Shown here piece by piece: positions 1 to 11,904 of a stretch of 64,000 bases of DNA. Location of the stretch: contig JAJFPB010000002.1 in NCBI GenBank assembly GCA_020881915.1, forward strand, positions 4,078,501 to 4,142,500, read 5' to 3'. The position numbers and the translations under genes are program-made. This stretch comes from Paramyrothecium sp. XJ0827 (lineage: Eukaryota > Ascomycota > Sordariomycetes > Hypocreales > Stachybotryaceae). Below the pieces are notes generated by a model, which saw nothing but the letters and a program-made list of their open reading frames with translations, ran no database searches and was not told the DNA's origin. Each line of letters begins with the position of its first letter. The first letter of the stretch is position 1.

Positions 1-216
1 AGGTTGGCACCAATACCCCTTAGGCTTCCTTTTTAGAGATCAATGTCAATTTCTGCATTTACTTTACACCGCAAATCCTCCCGCACAGTAGACTTTACAG
101 TAACCTTTGTTCCCATGTCGACAAGTATCTAAACGCTTTAATATCAAGGTATTTCCAACCCAAACCGACCAATTCCCTTAGTTGAAACCACTTTTGAGGA
201 ACACGCGCACCATCGC

Positions 217-2069
217 TTAGATGGGACCATCCGTGACGCAACCCTTGCTGGCGTTGCTGACGAGGCTGGCATACTTCTTCAGCGTGCCCTTTGTGTACTT
301 CAGGGGAGGGGCAACCCAAGCCTTCTTTCGCTTCTCCATTTCCTCCTCGGGGACGTTCAGGTCGACGACGCGCTTCTCGGAATCGATGACGATGGAGTCG
401 CCATCCTGGACCAGGCCGATGGGGCCACCCTCCTGGGCCTCAGGAACGATATGGCCAATGAGGAAACCGTGAGAACCGCCAGAGAAGCGGCCGTCAGTCA
501 GCAGAGCGACGTCCTTGCCCAGACCGGCACCCATGATGGCAGAGGAGGGCTTCAGCATTTCGGGCATACCAGGACCGCCTTTGGGTCCCTCGTAACGGAT
601 GACAACAACGGTCTTCTCGCCCTTCTTGATCTCGCCGCGCTCCAGGCTGGCAATGAAGTCGTCCTCGGCGTTGTAGACACGGGCCTTGCCTTCGAATCGG
701 GTGCCCTCCTTGCCAGTGATCTTACCGACGGAACCACCAGGTGCGAGGGATCCGCGGAGGATCTGCAGGTGGCCGGTGGTCTTGATGGGGTTGCTCAGAG
801 GTCGGATGATGGGCTGGTCCTCTGGGAATCCGGGCATGCTGTCGACGTTCTCCTTCATCGTCTTGCCGGTGACGGTAATGCCGGAGCCGTCGAGAAGACC
901 CTCCTTGAGCAGGAACTTGAGCAGGCCAGGCGTGCCACCAATCTTGTGGACATCAGCCATGACGTACTTGCCAGACGGCTTCATGTCGGCGAGCAGTGGC
1001 GTTCGGTCGGAGACCTTCTGGAAGTCCTCGATATCCAGCTTGATGCCAACGGAGTCGGCAATGGCAATCAGATGGAGGACGGCGTTGGTGCTGCCTCCGA
1101 GGATACTGACGACGACCATGGCGTTCTCGAAAGCTTGGCGAGTCATAATGTCGCGGGGTCGGATATCCTCGCGCAGGATCGTCTTGATGGCGGCACCAAC
1201 ATTCTCACACTCGAGCTTCTTGCTAGGGTCCTCGGCAGGGCTGCTGCTGCTGCCAGGGAGCGTCATACCGAGGGTCTCAATTGCGGTGGCCATGGTGTTT
1301 GCAGTGTACATGCCACCGCAGGCACCACCACCTGGGCAGGCGTTTCGGATGATGTCGAAGCGCTCCTCCTCGGTGATGTCACCTGCAATGTACTGGCCGT
1401 AGGCCTGGAAGGCCGAGACGATGTCGAGCGTCTCACCGCTCTTGCTGCAGCCGGGTCGGATGGTGCCTCCGTAGACCATGATACTCGGGCGGTTGACACG
1501 GCCCATGGCAATGGCCACGCCAGGCATGTTCTTGTCACAACCGGGAAGACTGATGTTCGCATCGTACCATTGGCCGTTCATGACGGTCTCAACACTGTCG
1601 GCGATAATCTCTCGGCTCTGCAGCGAATACCTCATGCCGCTAGTACCCATTGAGATACCGTCACTAACGCCAATTGTGTTGAACCTGTAGGGCACCAGTC
1701 CCTGCTTGGCGACGGAGTCACGGACAATCTGGGACAGGTCCATGAGGTGCATGTTGCAAGGGTTTCCCTCGTACCAGACGGACGAGATGCCGACCTGGGC
1801 CTTGTTCATGTCGCTCTCGGACAAGCCGGTGGCGTACAGCATGGCCTGGGAAGCACCCTGGGATTTCGGCTGGGTGATGGCCGACGACACCTTGTTGAGC
1901 TTCTCATCGGCGCGGCGGGCGGCAGTAGTAGAGATGAGACGACTGCGTCAATTAGTGTCAATGGTCAATGGAGTAGTCGAACTCGTGGTGTGTCATACGC
2001 ATAGTTCTTGGTGGGGTGGAGGGAAGCTCTCGACAGAGCGCCCGCGGACCGCAGGGTTGTGGCAAGCAT
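217..2069 (-). CDS. ILV3: Dihydroxy-acid dehydratase, mitochondrial
   Basis: Catalyses dehydration of 2,3-dihydroxy-isovalerate and 2,3-dihydroxy-3-methylvalerate to the 2-keto acids of valine and isoleucine synthesis, in the mitochondrial matrix. Two exons on the minus strand, 2069-1999 and 1942-217, join in phase (donor GTATGA, acceptor ACGCAG) to give 598 residues. Exon 1 and the start of exon 2 encode a basic, Ser/Ala-rich presequence ([20 protein letters not shown]...), which fits import; without exon 1 there is no in-frame ATG near the conserved start. IlvD/Edd family motifs are clear: [17 protein letters not shown] and [17 protein letters not shown] carry the Fe-S cluster cysteines. 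Length is normal for fungal ILV3. A 400-aa antisense open frame here is a codon-bias shadow. Confidence 0.95.
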
Positions 2070-2778
2070 TGTTGCGCTCGATGCAGTGCACCTGCGAAGC
2101 CAATTGTAGATGACTGGAGGAAATTATCCGAGGCCGCCTGAACAGACACCAGAGGAGTCAGTGCTGGAGCTCACAATTGCACGGCGCGGACGGGTTGTGC
2201 TGTGAGATGGAGGAAGCGAAATGTCGGCAGCGGTGTCGGAGTTGGGACTTATTTTTTGACCTTGGTGCAAGCTCCTGTCCCTGTGACAATCCCTGTGACC
2301 TCGAGCAATTCAAGCTTGCCAGCTCCCTTGCTCATCCCCCACACATTACAATTGCCAAGATTCCATTGGCTGCACCTAAGCGGGTTTCTGCAACCGTAGC
2401 CGATCAGAGCGCCGACCTCCCGGCACCTACCCTGGACCACACAGTCATGCCACAAGAACGATTGGAATCAGAATCACGGACACCATGAACAAGCTATCAG
2501 ACTAAATTACTCAGCCTAGAATAATCTGATAAGCAATAATTCTAAAGACTGCAGAATTGCAGAGGGAGGGATGAATGTGAATGGCTGCCGAGTATATCCT
2601 GTGCCAAAATGTTATGATTATTCCTCCGGTAAATGCTTCTCTACTCGATGCGAACATTATATACAGCAGTTTGAATTTGGCTTGATTCGAAACCCTACAA
2701 CCCATGAGACCTAGTCGCAACCACTGCGATCATATCTCAACCACATTTTAACCATATGCACACCTACGACATGCACGT
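2070..2778. other. Intergenic: ILV3 upstream region and CLPP 3' flank
   Basis: No gene seen. The part next to 2069 must hold the ILV3 promoter and 5' leader; the part next to 2778 is the CLPP 3' flank. Open frames here are short and lack family features or splice continuity. Confidence 0.6.
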
Positions 2779-3755
2779 TCAAGCCTTGGGCACCTCCCCT
2801 CCCTCAGCACCTTTCTGCTCTTCCCCAGCGTCTTTACCCTCCCGCCGACTCAGAATCTCGTCGATCACACCCAGCTCTTTGGCTTCTTCTGCTGTCAAGT
2901 GCTTGTCCCTCTCCATCATATCGTTTACCTCCTCAATGCTATACCTGTCGTATCCTTTGGCTTTGTTCAGATGGTACTGCATGATGCTGTTCGCTTGCTG
3001 GCGCACCCGCTGGATCTGGGTCGCGTAGATGAGAATATCGGAAGCTTGACCTTGCGTCCCACCCAGCGGTTGGTGGATCATGATGGAACTGTGGGGAAGT
3101 GCGTATCGTTTACCAGCCTCGCCGCCAGCCAGAAGAATCGCCGCCATTGATGCGGCACCACCAACGCAAATCGTCGAGACGGGAGATTTAATGTATCGCA
3201 TGGTGTCGTAGATGGCCATTCCTAAAGACCGTATGAGTATCCAGGATGCACAGCGTGCATGAAAACATACCAGACGTGACGGAACCACCAGGAGAGTTGA
3301 TGTACATCGTAATGGGCTTGTCTGGCGTGTCCGATTCGAGCCATAGTAGCTGTGCGACGATCGAGGCGGACATATAGTCATTGACCTCGCCATTGAGGCA
3401 GATGATTCGTTCCTGTAGGGCGACAAGTCAGCTGGGTAGCTTGTCACATAGGTAGCACCCGTCTGCTTACCTGGAGCAGCTTGGAGAAGATGTCCCCTGT
3501 CATAGTGTAAGCTCAAGCAGGCTGAAATGGGTGGCTAGTTGGTTGCGCACATGTTTTCCTGCCGGCAGCCTATTCCTCTTAGCTTCATGGTGACGGAGCA
3601 GGGCAGCTCTCGCAGCTCACCGAGGTCTCTTCAATGTACGGCATGGGAATGTAATCTTTGATCGGAAGGGACAGGGCCCTGCTCGAAACTCCGAACGACC
3701 TCAATTGTCGAGGTGATGACCTGCGCAAGGTCGATAGTATGCGTGGGCGAAGCAT
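2779..3755 (-). CDS. CLPP: ATP-dependent Clp protease proteolytic subunit, mitochondrial
   Basis: Serine peptidase S14 that forms the tetradecameric ClpP barrel and degrades matrix proteins with an AAA+ partner. Five exons: 3755-3621, 3551-3569 (19-nt microexon), 3496-3471, 3412-3271 and 3221-2779, giving 254 residues in phase. The microexon is needed to link the N-terminal [10 protein letters not shown] with [11 protein letters not shown] in the family's normal spacing; it encodes roughly AAGRKTW. Catalytic Ser lies in [14 protein letters not shown] and His in [20 protein letters not shown] and the [19 protein letters not shown] tail are typical. I chose Met at 3755 ([14 protein letters not shown]..., a good mitochondrial presequence); an in-frame ATG at 3809 would add 18 residues. 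Confidence 0.93.
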
Positions 3756-4040
3756 CGCGACTCGTAATCCGATGATGTTGATATTGGAAATGGTTAATTG
3801 AGCAACCATCTTACGGTTCTTACGTAGTAGCGTGCCTGGATTATCATGCAGTACCTGCGTATCATGGATGCGCTACTTTGATCTTATCTGATCTCTCCTA
3901 CATTTACGATAAGAGACCTAGATCTAACCAGGTAAATGAGAAAGTGGAGGTACTATCGCTACGAAGCGCTTATCAGCTGATGACACCCAAGTACATTCCA
4001 TACTCCAGAGGGTCCCAATGCATATCGATAAGATAACAGA
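3756..4040. promoter_or_regulatory. Divergent promoter between CLPP and a conserved gene
   Basis: About 285 bp separate two head-to-head start codons (minus-strand CLPP, plus-strand gene at 4041). Both promoters must fit here, so shared control is possible. No specific binding site was recognised. Confidence 0.5.
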
Positions 4041-5314
4041 ATGCCGCCGATAATGTTAAGCTCCCTTCCGGAAATTCGTTTCCTGCGACCAAATGATGTG
4101 GAAAAGACGACACGACGGGCAATGAAGCGATGCACAGCCGTTGCAGGCCATTCAAAGCCGACTGGCTTCCACTCACAGCCGCGGCGATGGGCTTCCTACA
4201 ACAAGAATGACTTAACGGATGAGGCACTCATGCGGAAGATTGAGGCGGGATTTGGCGATGATGATTACGGCAAGACTCTTCGAATCGACACCGATGCGAA
4301 AACAATCTCAACGGCTAGCGGGTCGTTACCGATCCCGCCAATCTTTGATCCACAATGGATGAAGGCCAGGAGACGACAGACGAAAAGCTGGCCTCCTCAG
4401 CCGACGGGCAGGTTCAGACAAAAGCTTGCCAACAACCCATATGGTAAGGACCGCCCGACGATTCAGCGCACAACAGGATCTAATCGCACGCAGCTCGAGC
4501 ACTGGCGACGCCGATTCGACAATGTCCTGTCACAAGAACACATATGCCCAGATATTTCCTCCAAGACTTCGAGACTGTGCAGCATCCTGAGACCGGCAAA
4601 GGATGGCTAGCCCCTGGCCCTCGTGCATTCGCTCTCGTCAACGGGCCCAATAAACCTACAGATAGTCTCTCAGAGACTGCTGCTCCCCAGAATAATGAAG
4701 AGGAGCCTCTCGAGCTGAAAGCGACAAAAGAGGAGGAGCGCAAGCCGCGTCGAGCCGCCGTGACTAGCTATGCCCTTTCTCAGAAATGGGTCATTGAGTC
4801 AATGGTAGCGGGAAAGCGTCCTTCTGGCGGTGTTCTCAGCGTGAGATCGGGCATGGCCGTGGCAGCTGGGAAGCCAGGAGCAGTATTGAGACAAGACATG
4901 GGAGAACTGCTATTAAGCATGATGCGACGAACTGCCGTTGATGCTTTGATTCGACGTAGCACACGAGACGAAACCACCAAACATCTCTTCCTGGAGCCGT
5001 GCTCGGCTTGGGACGACATAAAGAATGTCAAGTTGAGAGGCTGCGTGCTATGGCTTCCACGGGCAGACACCGCAGCTGCTCAATACGCAACTTTTGATGT
5101 TGAAGGGGCTCGTTATGGCCAAAAAATGGCACTGCATAATCTGCACTGGCTCTTGGGGGCAGATGAGGTTGCCAGGTTGAAGGAGGCGTCAGGAATGTTT
5201 CGAGACAATGAACTCATTGTGCTGAAACAATGGCCTCGTCCAGGCATGATGCAGTTGCACCTCCTGCTTTGGCGGCTTCAAGGTTACCTCACCACGACGA
5301 AATCCGATGCATAG
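4041..5314 (+). CDS. Conserved fungal protein, probably mitochondrial, function unknown
   Basis: Two exons, 4041-4443 and 4494-5314 (donor GTAAGG, acceptor CACGCAG), give 407 residues in phase. The splice produces NNPYARALATPIRQCPVTRT followed by PRYFLQDFETVQHPETG, a block I recognise as conserved among filamentous fungi but cannot name. The N-terminus is basic with few acids after the first Met (IRFLRP...RRAMKRC...RRWASYN), consistent with import into mitochondria. A low-complexity Glu/Lys stretch near residue 200 precedes a second conserved half (TSYALSQKWVIESMVAGK...GGVLSVRSGMAVA). It is transcribed divergently from mitochondrial CLPP, which weakly supports an organellar role. No catalytic motif is visible. 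Confidence 0.8.
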
Positions 5315-5824
5315 AATAGCAGCTTTTGTTTTCATATCGAAATACCCAAATACACGTCCTTCTCCCGAGATCGCCGACATTTACGGCGAATTTTCTGATA
5401 TCAAGTTTCGAGTGGGTTCTGGTGACGTGATAGGTGCGATATGTCTCGGCCTGGAATAATCCTTGTCAGCCGCTGCAGGGCGTGAGCTGTGGGCACGGCA
5501 TGGTGGAATGCGAGCTGCACAGCTGCACAGTGTCCATCTAGCATATCGCAAACTTTCCCAAAGAACTTTCCCCCCAACCTGGCATAAACCATCGTCTGAC
5601 GAACAGGAAGCCGGGTGGGAAACCTCACTGGGCACAGCGACTCCTCTGAGGGACACCTGAACTGTCCACCGACTCCATCGGCCAAACTCAAGACGGCTGC
5701 GGAGCAATACCGGCCTCCGCCCCATCCTACGTCGGCGCCTGTACCTGACGTTGCGGCTTATATGATCAGCACTTCGAGCTCATAATCGGAAAGCCAAGCG
5801 CCGCCATTTGCTGGTTGTGAGAAG
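5315..5824. other. Intergenic, nothing recognised
   Basis: Between two plus-strand genes; presumably 3' flank and the promoter of the thioesterase gene. A 114-aa minus-strand frame has no recognisable domain. Confidence 0.5.
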
Positions 5825-6691
5825 ATGGCGCACGAACAGTTCCTCGAGCTCATCCAACCGGAGGATTACTCTCGACCAAGCTTCTTTTCGTCTACTTCGG
5901 TCCCCGCCTTTCTCATTCACGATGGCGGCGGTACTGTGTTCGCATACCATTGTCTGGGGCAGCTGAAGCGTTCCACTTATGGCATACGAAATCCGAATTT
6001 CCACTCTGGTGATGTCTTTCCGGGCGGCCTGCGGGAGATGGCCCGGCGGTACACTGGCTGGATCAAGGAAACTGTCGCGCAGCCAGACTTCTTAGGCACA
6101 AAGCAGGATGATGGCAGCGTTGACATCATCATCGGTGGCTGGAGCTTAGGCGGGCTGCTCAGTCTTGACATTCTGAATGAGCTGGAAGATGATCTTGTCA
6201 TTCGCGTCGTAGGCGTTTTGATGATTGACAGCGTTTACCCGTTCAGTGCGGACTCGGGGCGGGTGTTTGATGTCGCCGATCCATCCATTGCCCTCGGCGC
6301 GCTGGGTGCCTTGGAGAAAGCACTGGAATACACTGGCGCGCGCGAGAGGAACCAGATACTATCCCAACGTGCGATGACAGAGGCTCTCAGGATGCTACAA
6401 ACCTGGAAAATACCCGCGTGCAGCAGCTCTCGGGATCCGGCACGGCCAAATATGATTCTGCTTCGTGCAACACAATACGTGTCGAGGGAAGACTCAAAGA
6501 TAAGCACCATTGACACGTATCGAGAGGAGAAGACTCTCGGCTGGGATCGCTACGACAAAGCCATGTTTGACGAAGTCATTGATGTGGAGGGACATCATTT
6601 CGACATGTTTGAGATAGAAAGGATCGATACCACAACCGCGGTGGTGAAGGAGGCTCTGAACCGGCTGGCTAGACTTTCACATCATACATGA
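5825..6691 (+). CDS. Stand-alone thioesterase-domain alpha/beta hydrolase
   Basis: Single-exon gene of 288 residues matching the thioesterase domains at the end of fungal polyketide and non-ribosomal peptide synthases. The oxyanion-hole region is FLIHDGGGTVFAYHCLG (about 29-45); the nucleophile elbow is GGWSLGG with Ser107; an acid follows in LMIDSVYP (Asp near 134); the C-terminal EGHHFDMF supplies the likely catalytic His. There is no signal peptide, carrier protein or synthase domain in the same gene, and no PKS or NRPS gene in the window, so it is either an editing/type II thioesterase acting in trans or a metabolic acyl hydrolase. Assignment to the fold and family is firm; the substrate is unknown. 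Confidence 0.85.
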   Translation: MAHEQFLELIQPEDYSRPSFFSSTSVPAFLIHDGGGTVFAYHCLGQLKRSTYGIRNPNFHSGDVFPGGLREMARRYTGWIKETVAQPDFLGTKQDDGSVDIIIGGWSLGGLLSLDILNELEDDLVIRVVGVLMIDSVYPFSADSGRVFDVADPSIALGALGALEKALEYTGARERNQILSQRAMTEALRMLQTWKIPACSSSRDPARPNMILLRATQYVSREDSKISTIDTYREEKTLGWDRYDKAMFDEVIDVEGHHFDMFEIERIDTTTAVVKEALNRLARLSHHT

Positions 6692-7684
6692 GCATGATAA
6701 ACGAGACAGATCGCGTTTCTTGAGAATAGATTTAGTCTTAAATTGTAATAAATAACTTAAAAGATCCTAAGATTCTTCGTAGATGCCTGTGAATAAATAA
6801 CTTAGAAAAACCTTCCATGGGACTGTAATTCCATCAATGCTCACAATTTCACTTTTCATTGAAGACTCGGCCACGTCATTGTGCTACATGTGTCTAAACA
6901 CTGCTGGATGCGACGGTAACACTCGACCGATCTTAAATTCCTCATGATCAACACCCTTGTACCGAACCGACATTACTGATGAGGCTAACATTACTGCACT
7001 AATGGTACGGGGCCAACGAGTCTTCTCATTAACTCTTTATTGTGACGGCAATTGCGCGAACTCTTACACCAAATTTAGGTCATGAAACGGGCAGCCACAA
7101 AATACGTGTGGCAGGTGACAGATGGCTGTTTAAGAACAACTGCATCCCGAGAGTCGGCTGCTCCTTGAATCCTCAACTCGTAGCTCTCACCTCATGATCT
7201 CTTCTTTCACTCTACAGTGCCTCTGCGCTTCTCAAATTGCCTTTTTTACCACTGTTCCTCACTACATATCTACCCTCAACACACGCACAACTTACCATTC
7301 CTCCATCACCTGCATTTAGCTCACTCAAGCGCATTTGCTGATTTGATCTTTTGGGGTCCTATATTCACCCTGATCCTTCGATCTTCAAATTGACCTGATT
7401 CAATTTAGTCGTTAACTTACGCTAGCCAGCTTGATTTCTACGGTCACATATCTAACTCATTCACTCTGCTGACCTCGCAGGTGCCTCTGATATCATACAC
7501 TTGCACTTATCACCTCAAATTATATCTGCACAAACATAACGCCTTCCAGCTTATCTCATAACACTCAACAATCGGTAGTCCCATTCCTACTTCGCTACAA
7601 CTACATCAAGAATTCCTTTGGCCAAGCACATATCCATATCAATCAGCTCAGTGTCAGGCTTCCGCAGCGTTACAGCTTTGCGAT
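6692..7684. other. Long upstream region of the GTPase gene
   Basis: No coding gene seen. From about 7140 to 7680 the plus strand is strikingly pyrimidine-rich (many CTC, TTC and CAC runs), a common feature of long 5' leaders and transcription start regions in filamentous fungi, so a leader of several hundred bases for the gene at 7685 is likely. Confidence 0.5.
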
Positions 7685-10600
7685 ATGCCTCGACAACCCC
7701 AAGCCGTGGCAGTAGCCATGGAGGGCAACACAGTGCCCAAAAACTCGGATCTTGTGGCTGCCAGAGTCGAAGCCAAGGAGAACGCCAAAACACTTGACTG
7801 CGAGGCGCTGAAGACCATCTTCGCCTACATGGAGGATGAAGAGACCCGGACACATGAAATCGATCTAACAGCTTGGAGTTCCATGTACCGTATGTACTCA
7901 AGTACACTTGATGCTGCTTGGGATAAGTGCTAAAGTCCTACAGGCAACATGATCGCAGATGATGCAAAGTTTCAGTATATGGTTGGCGTCGCAGGCGATA
8001 GTGGCCTGGGAAAATCCTCACTTGTCAATGCTCTACTGGGCATGGACTCTGACATTGCGCCAACCAGCCAGAGTGGTGCGTGTACTGCAGCAGTTTGCTG
8101 CTTCCACCACCGCAACAACATTGATACCAAGTACGCTTTCACTGCGAAGATTCAACTCAAAAGTCGGGAGACTGTGGACAGCGAGCTATATGCGTTCTTC
8201 CAGGAGTTCAAGGAATTTGAGGACAGAGCTGCCTCCGAGGGTGATGATCCTACCGTCGAGGCAGAACGGAAGTCTTTCAGCGACAGAGTCAAATTGATTA
8301 AGGGCTGGTCTGGCCTGGATGTGGAAACAATCCGCAGTCTAGGCCTCAACAACTCGGCATCCGAGATAACCGAGCAATGCAATAACCGTGGAGAGCTTTT
8401 TGATAGCGAATCAACGCAGAGCTCCATCATCAAGACGATTTGCTCTAATAACTCAGCGGAATTTCTTCGAGACATCAAATCGTACTCTGGAAGTGGTGGC
8501 AGCAGGAAATTTCAGGTGCAACTGTGGCCTCTCGTGGAAATAATCGACTTTTACCTCGACGCCCCACTGCTGCGGAACGGAGTCGTGCTGGTGGATTTGC
8601 CTGGTGAGACGGACGCACTGGAGTCCAGGTCGAAGATCGCACGGCAGTATTACGACCGTACTGACCAGATGATTGTTGTGACGCCCTGTGACCGTGCAGC
8701 GGACAACAAAACCCTCGTGGAACTCCTCCGTGAGGACCAGATCATGGATATGGAGACTGACGCTAAGCTCGACAAGCTGGGAATAGTCATCACAAAGACC
8801 GATCAGCTTGACTGGAAGGCTTTCATCAAGAACGAGTGGGCTCCGGAGGACGTTTCACCTGAATTCCCTACTCTTCTCAAATCATTCCGGAAAAGAAAGG
8901 GAGTGTTGAAGAAGCTAATTACGGAACTTAACAAGTTTGGTGGCCACAATCACTGTTCAGATGACACTGATGATGAGGAAGATGACGAGGAGGACGACGA
9001 TGAATACGACGATGAAGATGACTCGGGGAATGCGCAAGATATGGCACCTCGTTCCCGGAGCTTTCAAACTGTGCAAGGGTTGCGGGCCCAAGCTGAGTTC
9101 GAGTGTAACGAAGCCGAGGCCAAATGCTTCACGGCCTGCATCGAAGCACGCAGTAGCATGGACAAGGAAAGGCTACAAGCCCATTTCGATGACATTCGGC
9201 GAAAATTCCGCCAAAAGAAGGACGAGGCTCTCCCATCTATCGCGCTTGATGTCTTCCCAGTATCCAGCAAAGCGCAGCGCCGACTGCTGAAGAAATCACC
9301 GATACCAGGGTTCCCGAACGCCACGGCGACAGGTTTTCGCGCCTTGGAGAACTGGATCATCAAAGGCTCTCTGAAGAAGCGAGAGGAGCACAGCGATGAC
9401 ATCCTCAGTCAGAGTGCCGTCTTGTTCCATTCTTTGACTCCTTGGAACGAGGAGACCCAGGCCGTGACCATGAAATTGCCGTCCACATTGTTGGATGGCA
9501 TTAAAGAGGTTGTAGAGGCCGAAGTGGATTGTTTGAAGAACGTGAGCTACTCTCGACTTCTGTTCATCTTACTGGGGCATGCTAACCTTATAGAATCTTA
9601 AACAATCGGGTACTAACCTAAATCAACACGTGGAAAGAGCCGGCTGTGCAACTAGGACGATCAATTCGGAGACTATCGCCCATAGTCTAGCAGCCGGATT
9701 CAAGAAGCACGTCGAAAGGTATGAGTGTACAATGTCTTCCAGCAGGAAGATGCATTGGGCGACCTACGCCGCTCTGGTGACACGTTTCGGGGGCACCTTT
9801 AAGACGCACTCACAACCACGAGTGACGCATAATTGGCAAGCAAAGGCGTATGTGGGATCTGATCAAGAGACACACAAGAGACTAACATGTTTAGGTATTC
9901 TTACTACTGGAGCCAACACGCATACACATGGCACAAAGCATTGCACCAAGCTCTGCCAAGATACCTTGAAAACCTATGCGCGAAAGATCAAACGAAGATC
10001 AGAGGGCATATCACCACTATTTTGAACTCCGAAAAGTTCCCGCAGGAGTTCAAAAGACAGTTCCGAGCCCATACATATTACAGGATCGAAGGCATACTCC
10101 ACATTCATCAGGTGAACTTGAGGAAGTTGATCAGCGACTATAGGAGAAGGGCCACCGAGATCAAGGGCGAATCTCGAGATTCGATTAACGAGATTCTGAA
10201 GCCAGGATACTCCAGCGCACAGGCTATCACAGGTACTGACACCATTGTTGACAAGCACCAGGCTGATATGCTAACTACATAGGCAAATACAAGCACGCGA
10301 GACAAGTCGAGGCTCTTTGTGAAGTTGCCAGGAAGACAAAGAGAGCAAGGTTCGCAGTTATTGGCAAGGAGATCGAAGACAAACTACAAGAGGCTCGAAA
10401 AGCTCTTAGCGCCCAGCATACAGCCATTGTCAAGAAAACCATCACTGCCATTGGGAAAGCTGAAGAAACCTTGGCCAAGAAGCTATGCAGCACCAAGGCT
10501 CTGCCAAAGTCCGGCAACAGCAAGGGCAGTGCGGTAGCCCAAAAGCTGAATGGCAAGATTGAGTCAGAGGTCTCCAGATGGTTACAACGACACAAAGAAT

Positions 10601-10851
10601 TGAAGGTGGCGTACCCAGAGTTTGAGACTCGGCCGCTGAGCGAGGAGGTCCGGGCCGAGTTGGAACAAGAGGCAAAGGCTGCAGCAGCCATGGCAGCAAA
10701 GAAGAAGAGAAAGCCGAAAAGCACTGAGGCTGCTGCCAAGACCCCGATGAAGGGCAAGAAGAGACAGTCGGAGCCAATAATCAAGGAAGAGGAGCAGCCA
10801 GCAAAGCTGCAGAGAATCGACGAAGTACCACCCAAAATGGATACTGAGTAA
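7685..10851 (+). CDS. Large SLIP-GC/dynamin-like GTPase with acidic insert and basic tail
   Basis: Five exons, 7685-7889, 7944-9541, 9594-9847, 9895-10232 and 10283-10851, join in phase to 987 residues. The GTPase core is complete: G1 GDSGLGKSS at 86-94, G3 VDLPGETDA with Asp286, and G4 TKTD at 352-355. This layout matches the dynamin-type GTPases annotated in fungi as nuclear GTPase SLIP-GC-like. An Asp/Glu-rich stretch (8950-9025) interrupts the domain after G4. The C-terminal half is helical and charged, ending with a Lys-rich KKKRKPK stretch that could be a nuclear localisation signal. No membrane span or PH domain is seen. Function in fungi is not established; nuclear location is inference. 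Confidence 0.85.
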
Positions 10852-11904
10852 TGTATCAGGTGGGATTCCTGGAGGAGGATGCTTGGTCTAGGCCTACAGA
10901 GTTGCTTGGAGCATTGGCGACGGATTCCTGGAGTGGACTGGGTCATATGGGTGATTATCGAGATACATGTCGCGCGTCGCTTCGGGACGCGATTTATTTT
11001 TGCTGCATTTCAGCTCGACACTTGGACTGGCGCCTGAGGTCCGGGAGGCGAAGACAGAAGGTAGTTCACCAATCTTAATTGCTCTTGCTTCTTTCTATCA
11101 CCGTGGTAATGCTCAGGACTGGCAACTTGCCGTCTGTAGGTAAGATGGTAAGGTGATTGCCTCGTCGTAAAATACTATCATTTACTGATAGCTTCTTAGA
11201 TGAATAAATCCCAAAATTTCTTCGGAATATGATCAATTTTATTAGTCTTGCATAGGTATTTCTTCTATTTTCTCTAAGGAAAGCCAGGGGATTGCTTCGA
11301 AATGCGACAGCATAATGGCATGAGTATTCCAGACAATTTCCCCTTTCTTCACTTAACAAGACCCGATGAACTTCTTCGCAGTGCAACCGAGCGATCTCGT
11401 TCGCAATTGAGCATTGTCTTCTAGCTTATCCAATAGTGTCCAAGTGTTTTCGCAATCACCGGAGTGGGACAATCCCTCAGATATTGTACCAGCATCGGGC
11501 AAGGTCGACACTGTGGTGGGGGCCCTCTGGAGTTGCAGACCCATCTTCAAGCAACTGCACTGACCAACACAAACCCACTCCCACCGCACCGGCCCCTCCT
11601 CATACCTTTCATCACACATCCCACCAGCACAGCAAGCCCCTGGCGATTCGCAAGCGCGCTCGATGTCGAGATCGTTTGCAGCCTGCGTCGCGGCACGATA
11701 ATGCCTTGCTAGATCTTTCGTCACGTACCCTCTTTGTATCTTTCGTCGTTGATGCCTGCGATTGTCTACGTACGCACCATAGCCCACTCTGACACATGGG
11801 TTTCTCGCTGTCCCCCCCATATACGCATTGAGCATTGTATACACTCCTTAGGTTGGTTCTTTCATTTGTAGCCTCTGTCACCGAGACGGAGGTCCTCGCC
11901 AGCC
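10852..11904. other. Intergenic, nothing recognised
   Basis: About 1 kb holding the 3' flank of the GTPase gene and the upstream region of the next gene. Near 11560-11860 the plus strand is C-rich, as in fungal leaders. Minus-strand frames of 150-163 aa have no family features. Confidence 0.5.

Noticed and set aside
451..1653. 400-aa plus-strand open frame
   Set aside because: Lies antisense to ILV3; low-complexity composition typical of the reverse strand of a GC3-biased gene, with no family features.
5825..6691. Polyketide/non-ribosomal peptide cluster around the thioesterase
   Set aside because: No synthase, carrier-protein or tailoring gene nearby; neighbours are housekeeping-type genes.
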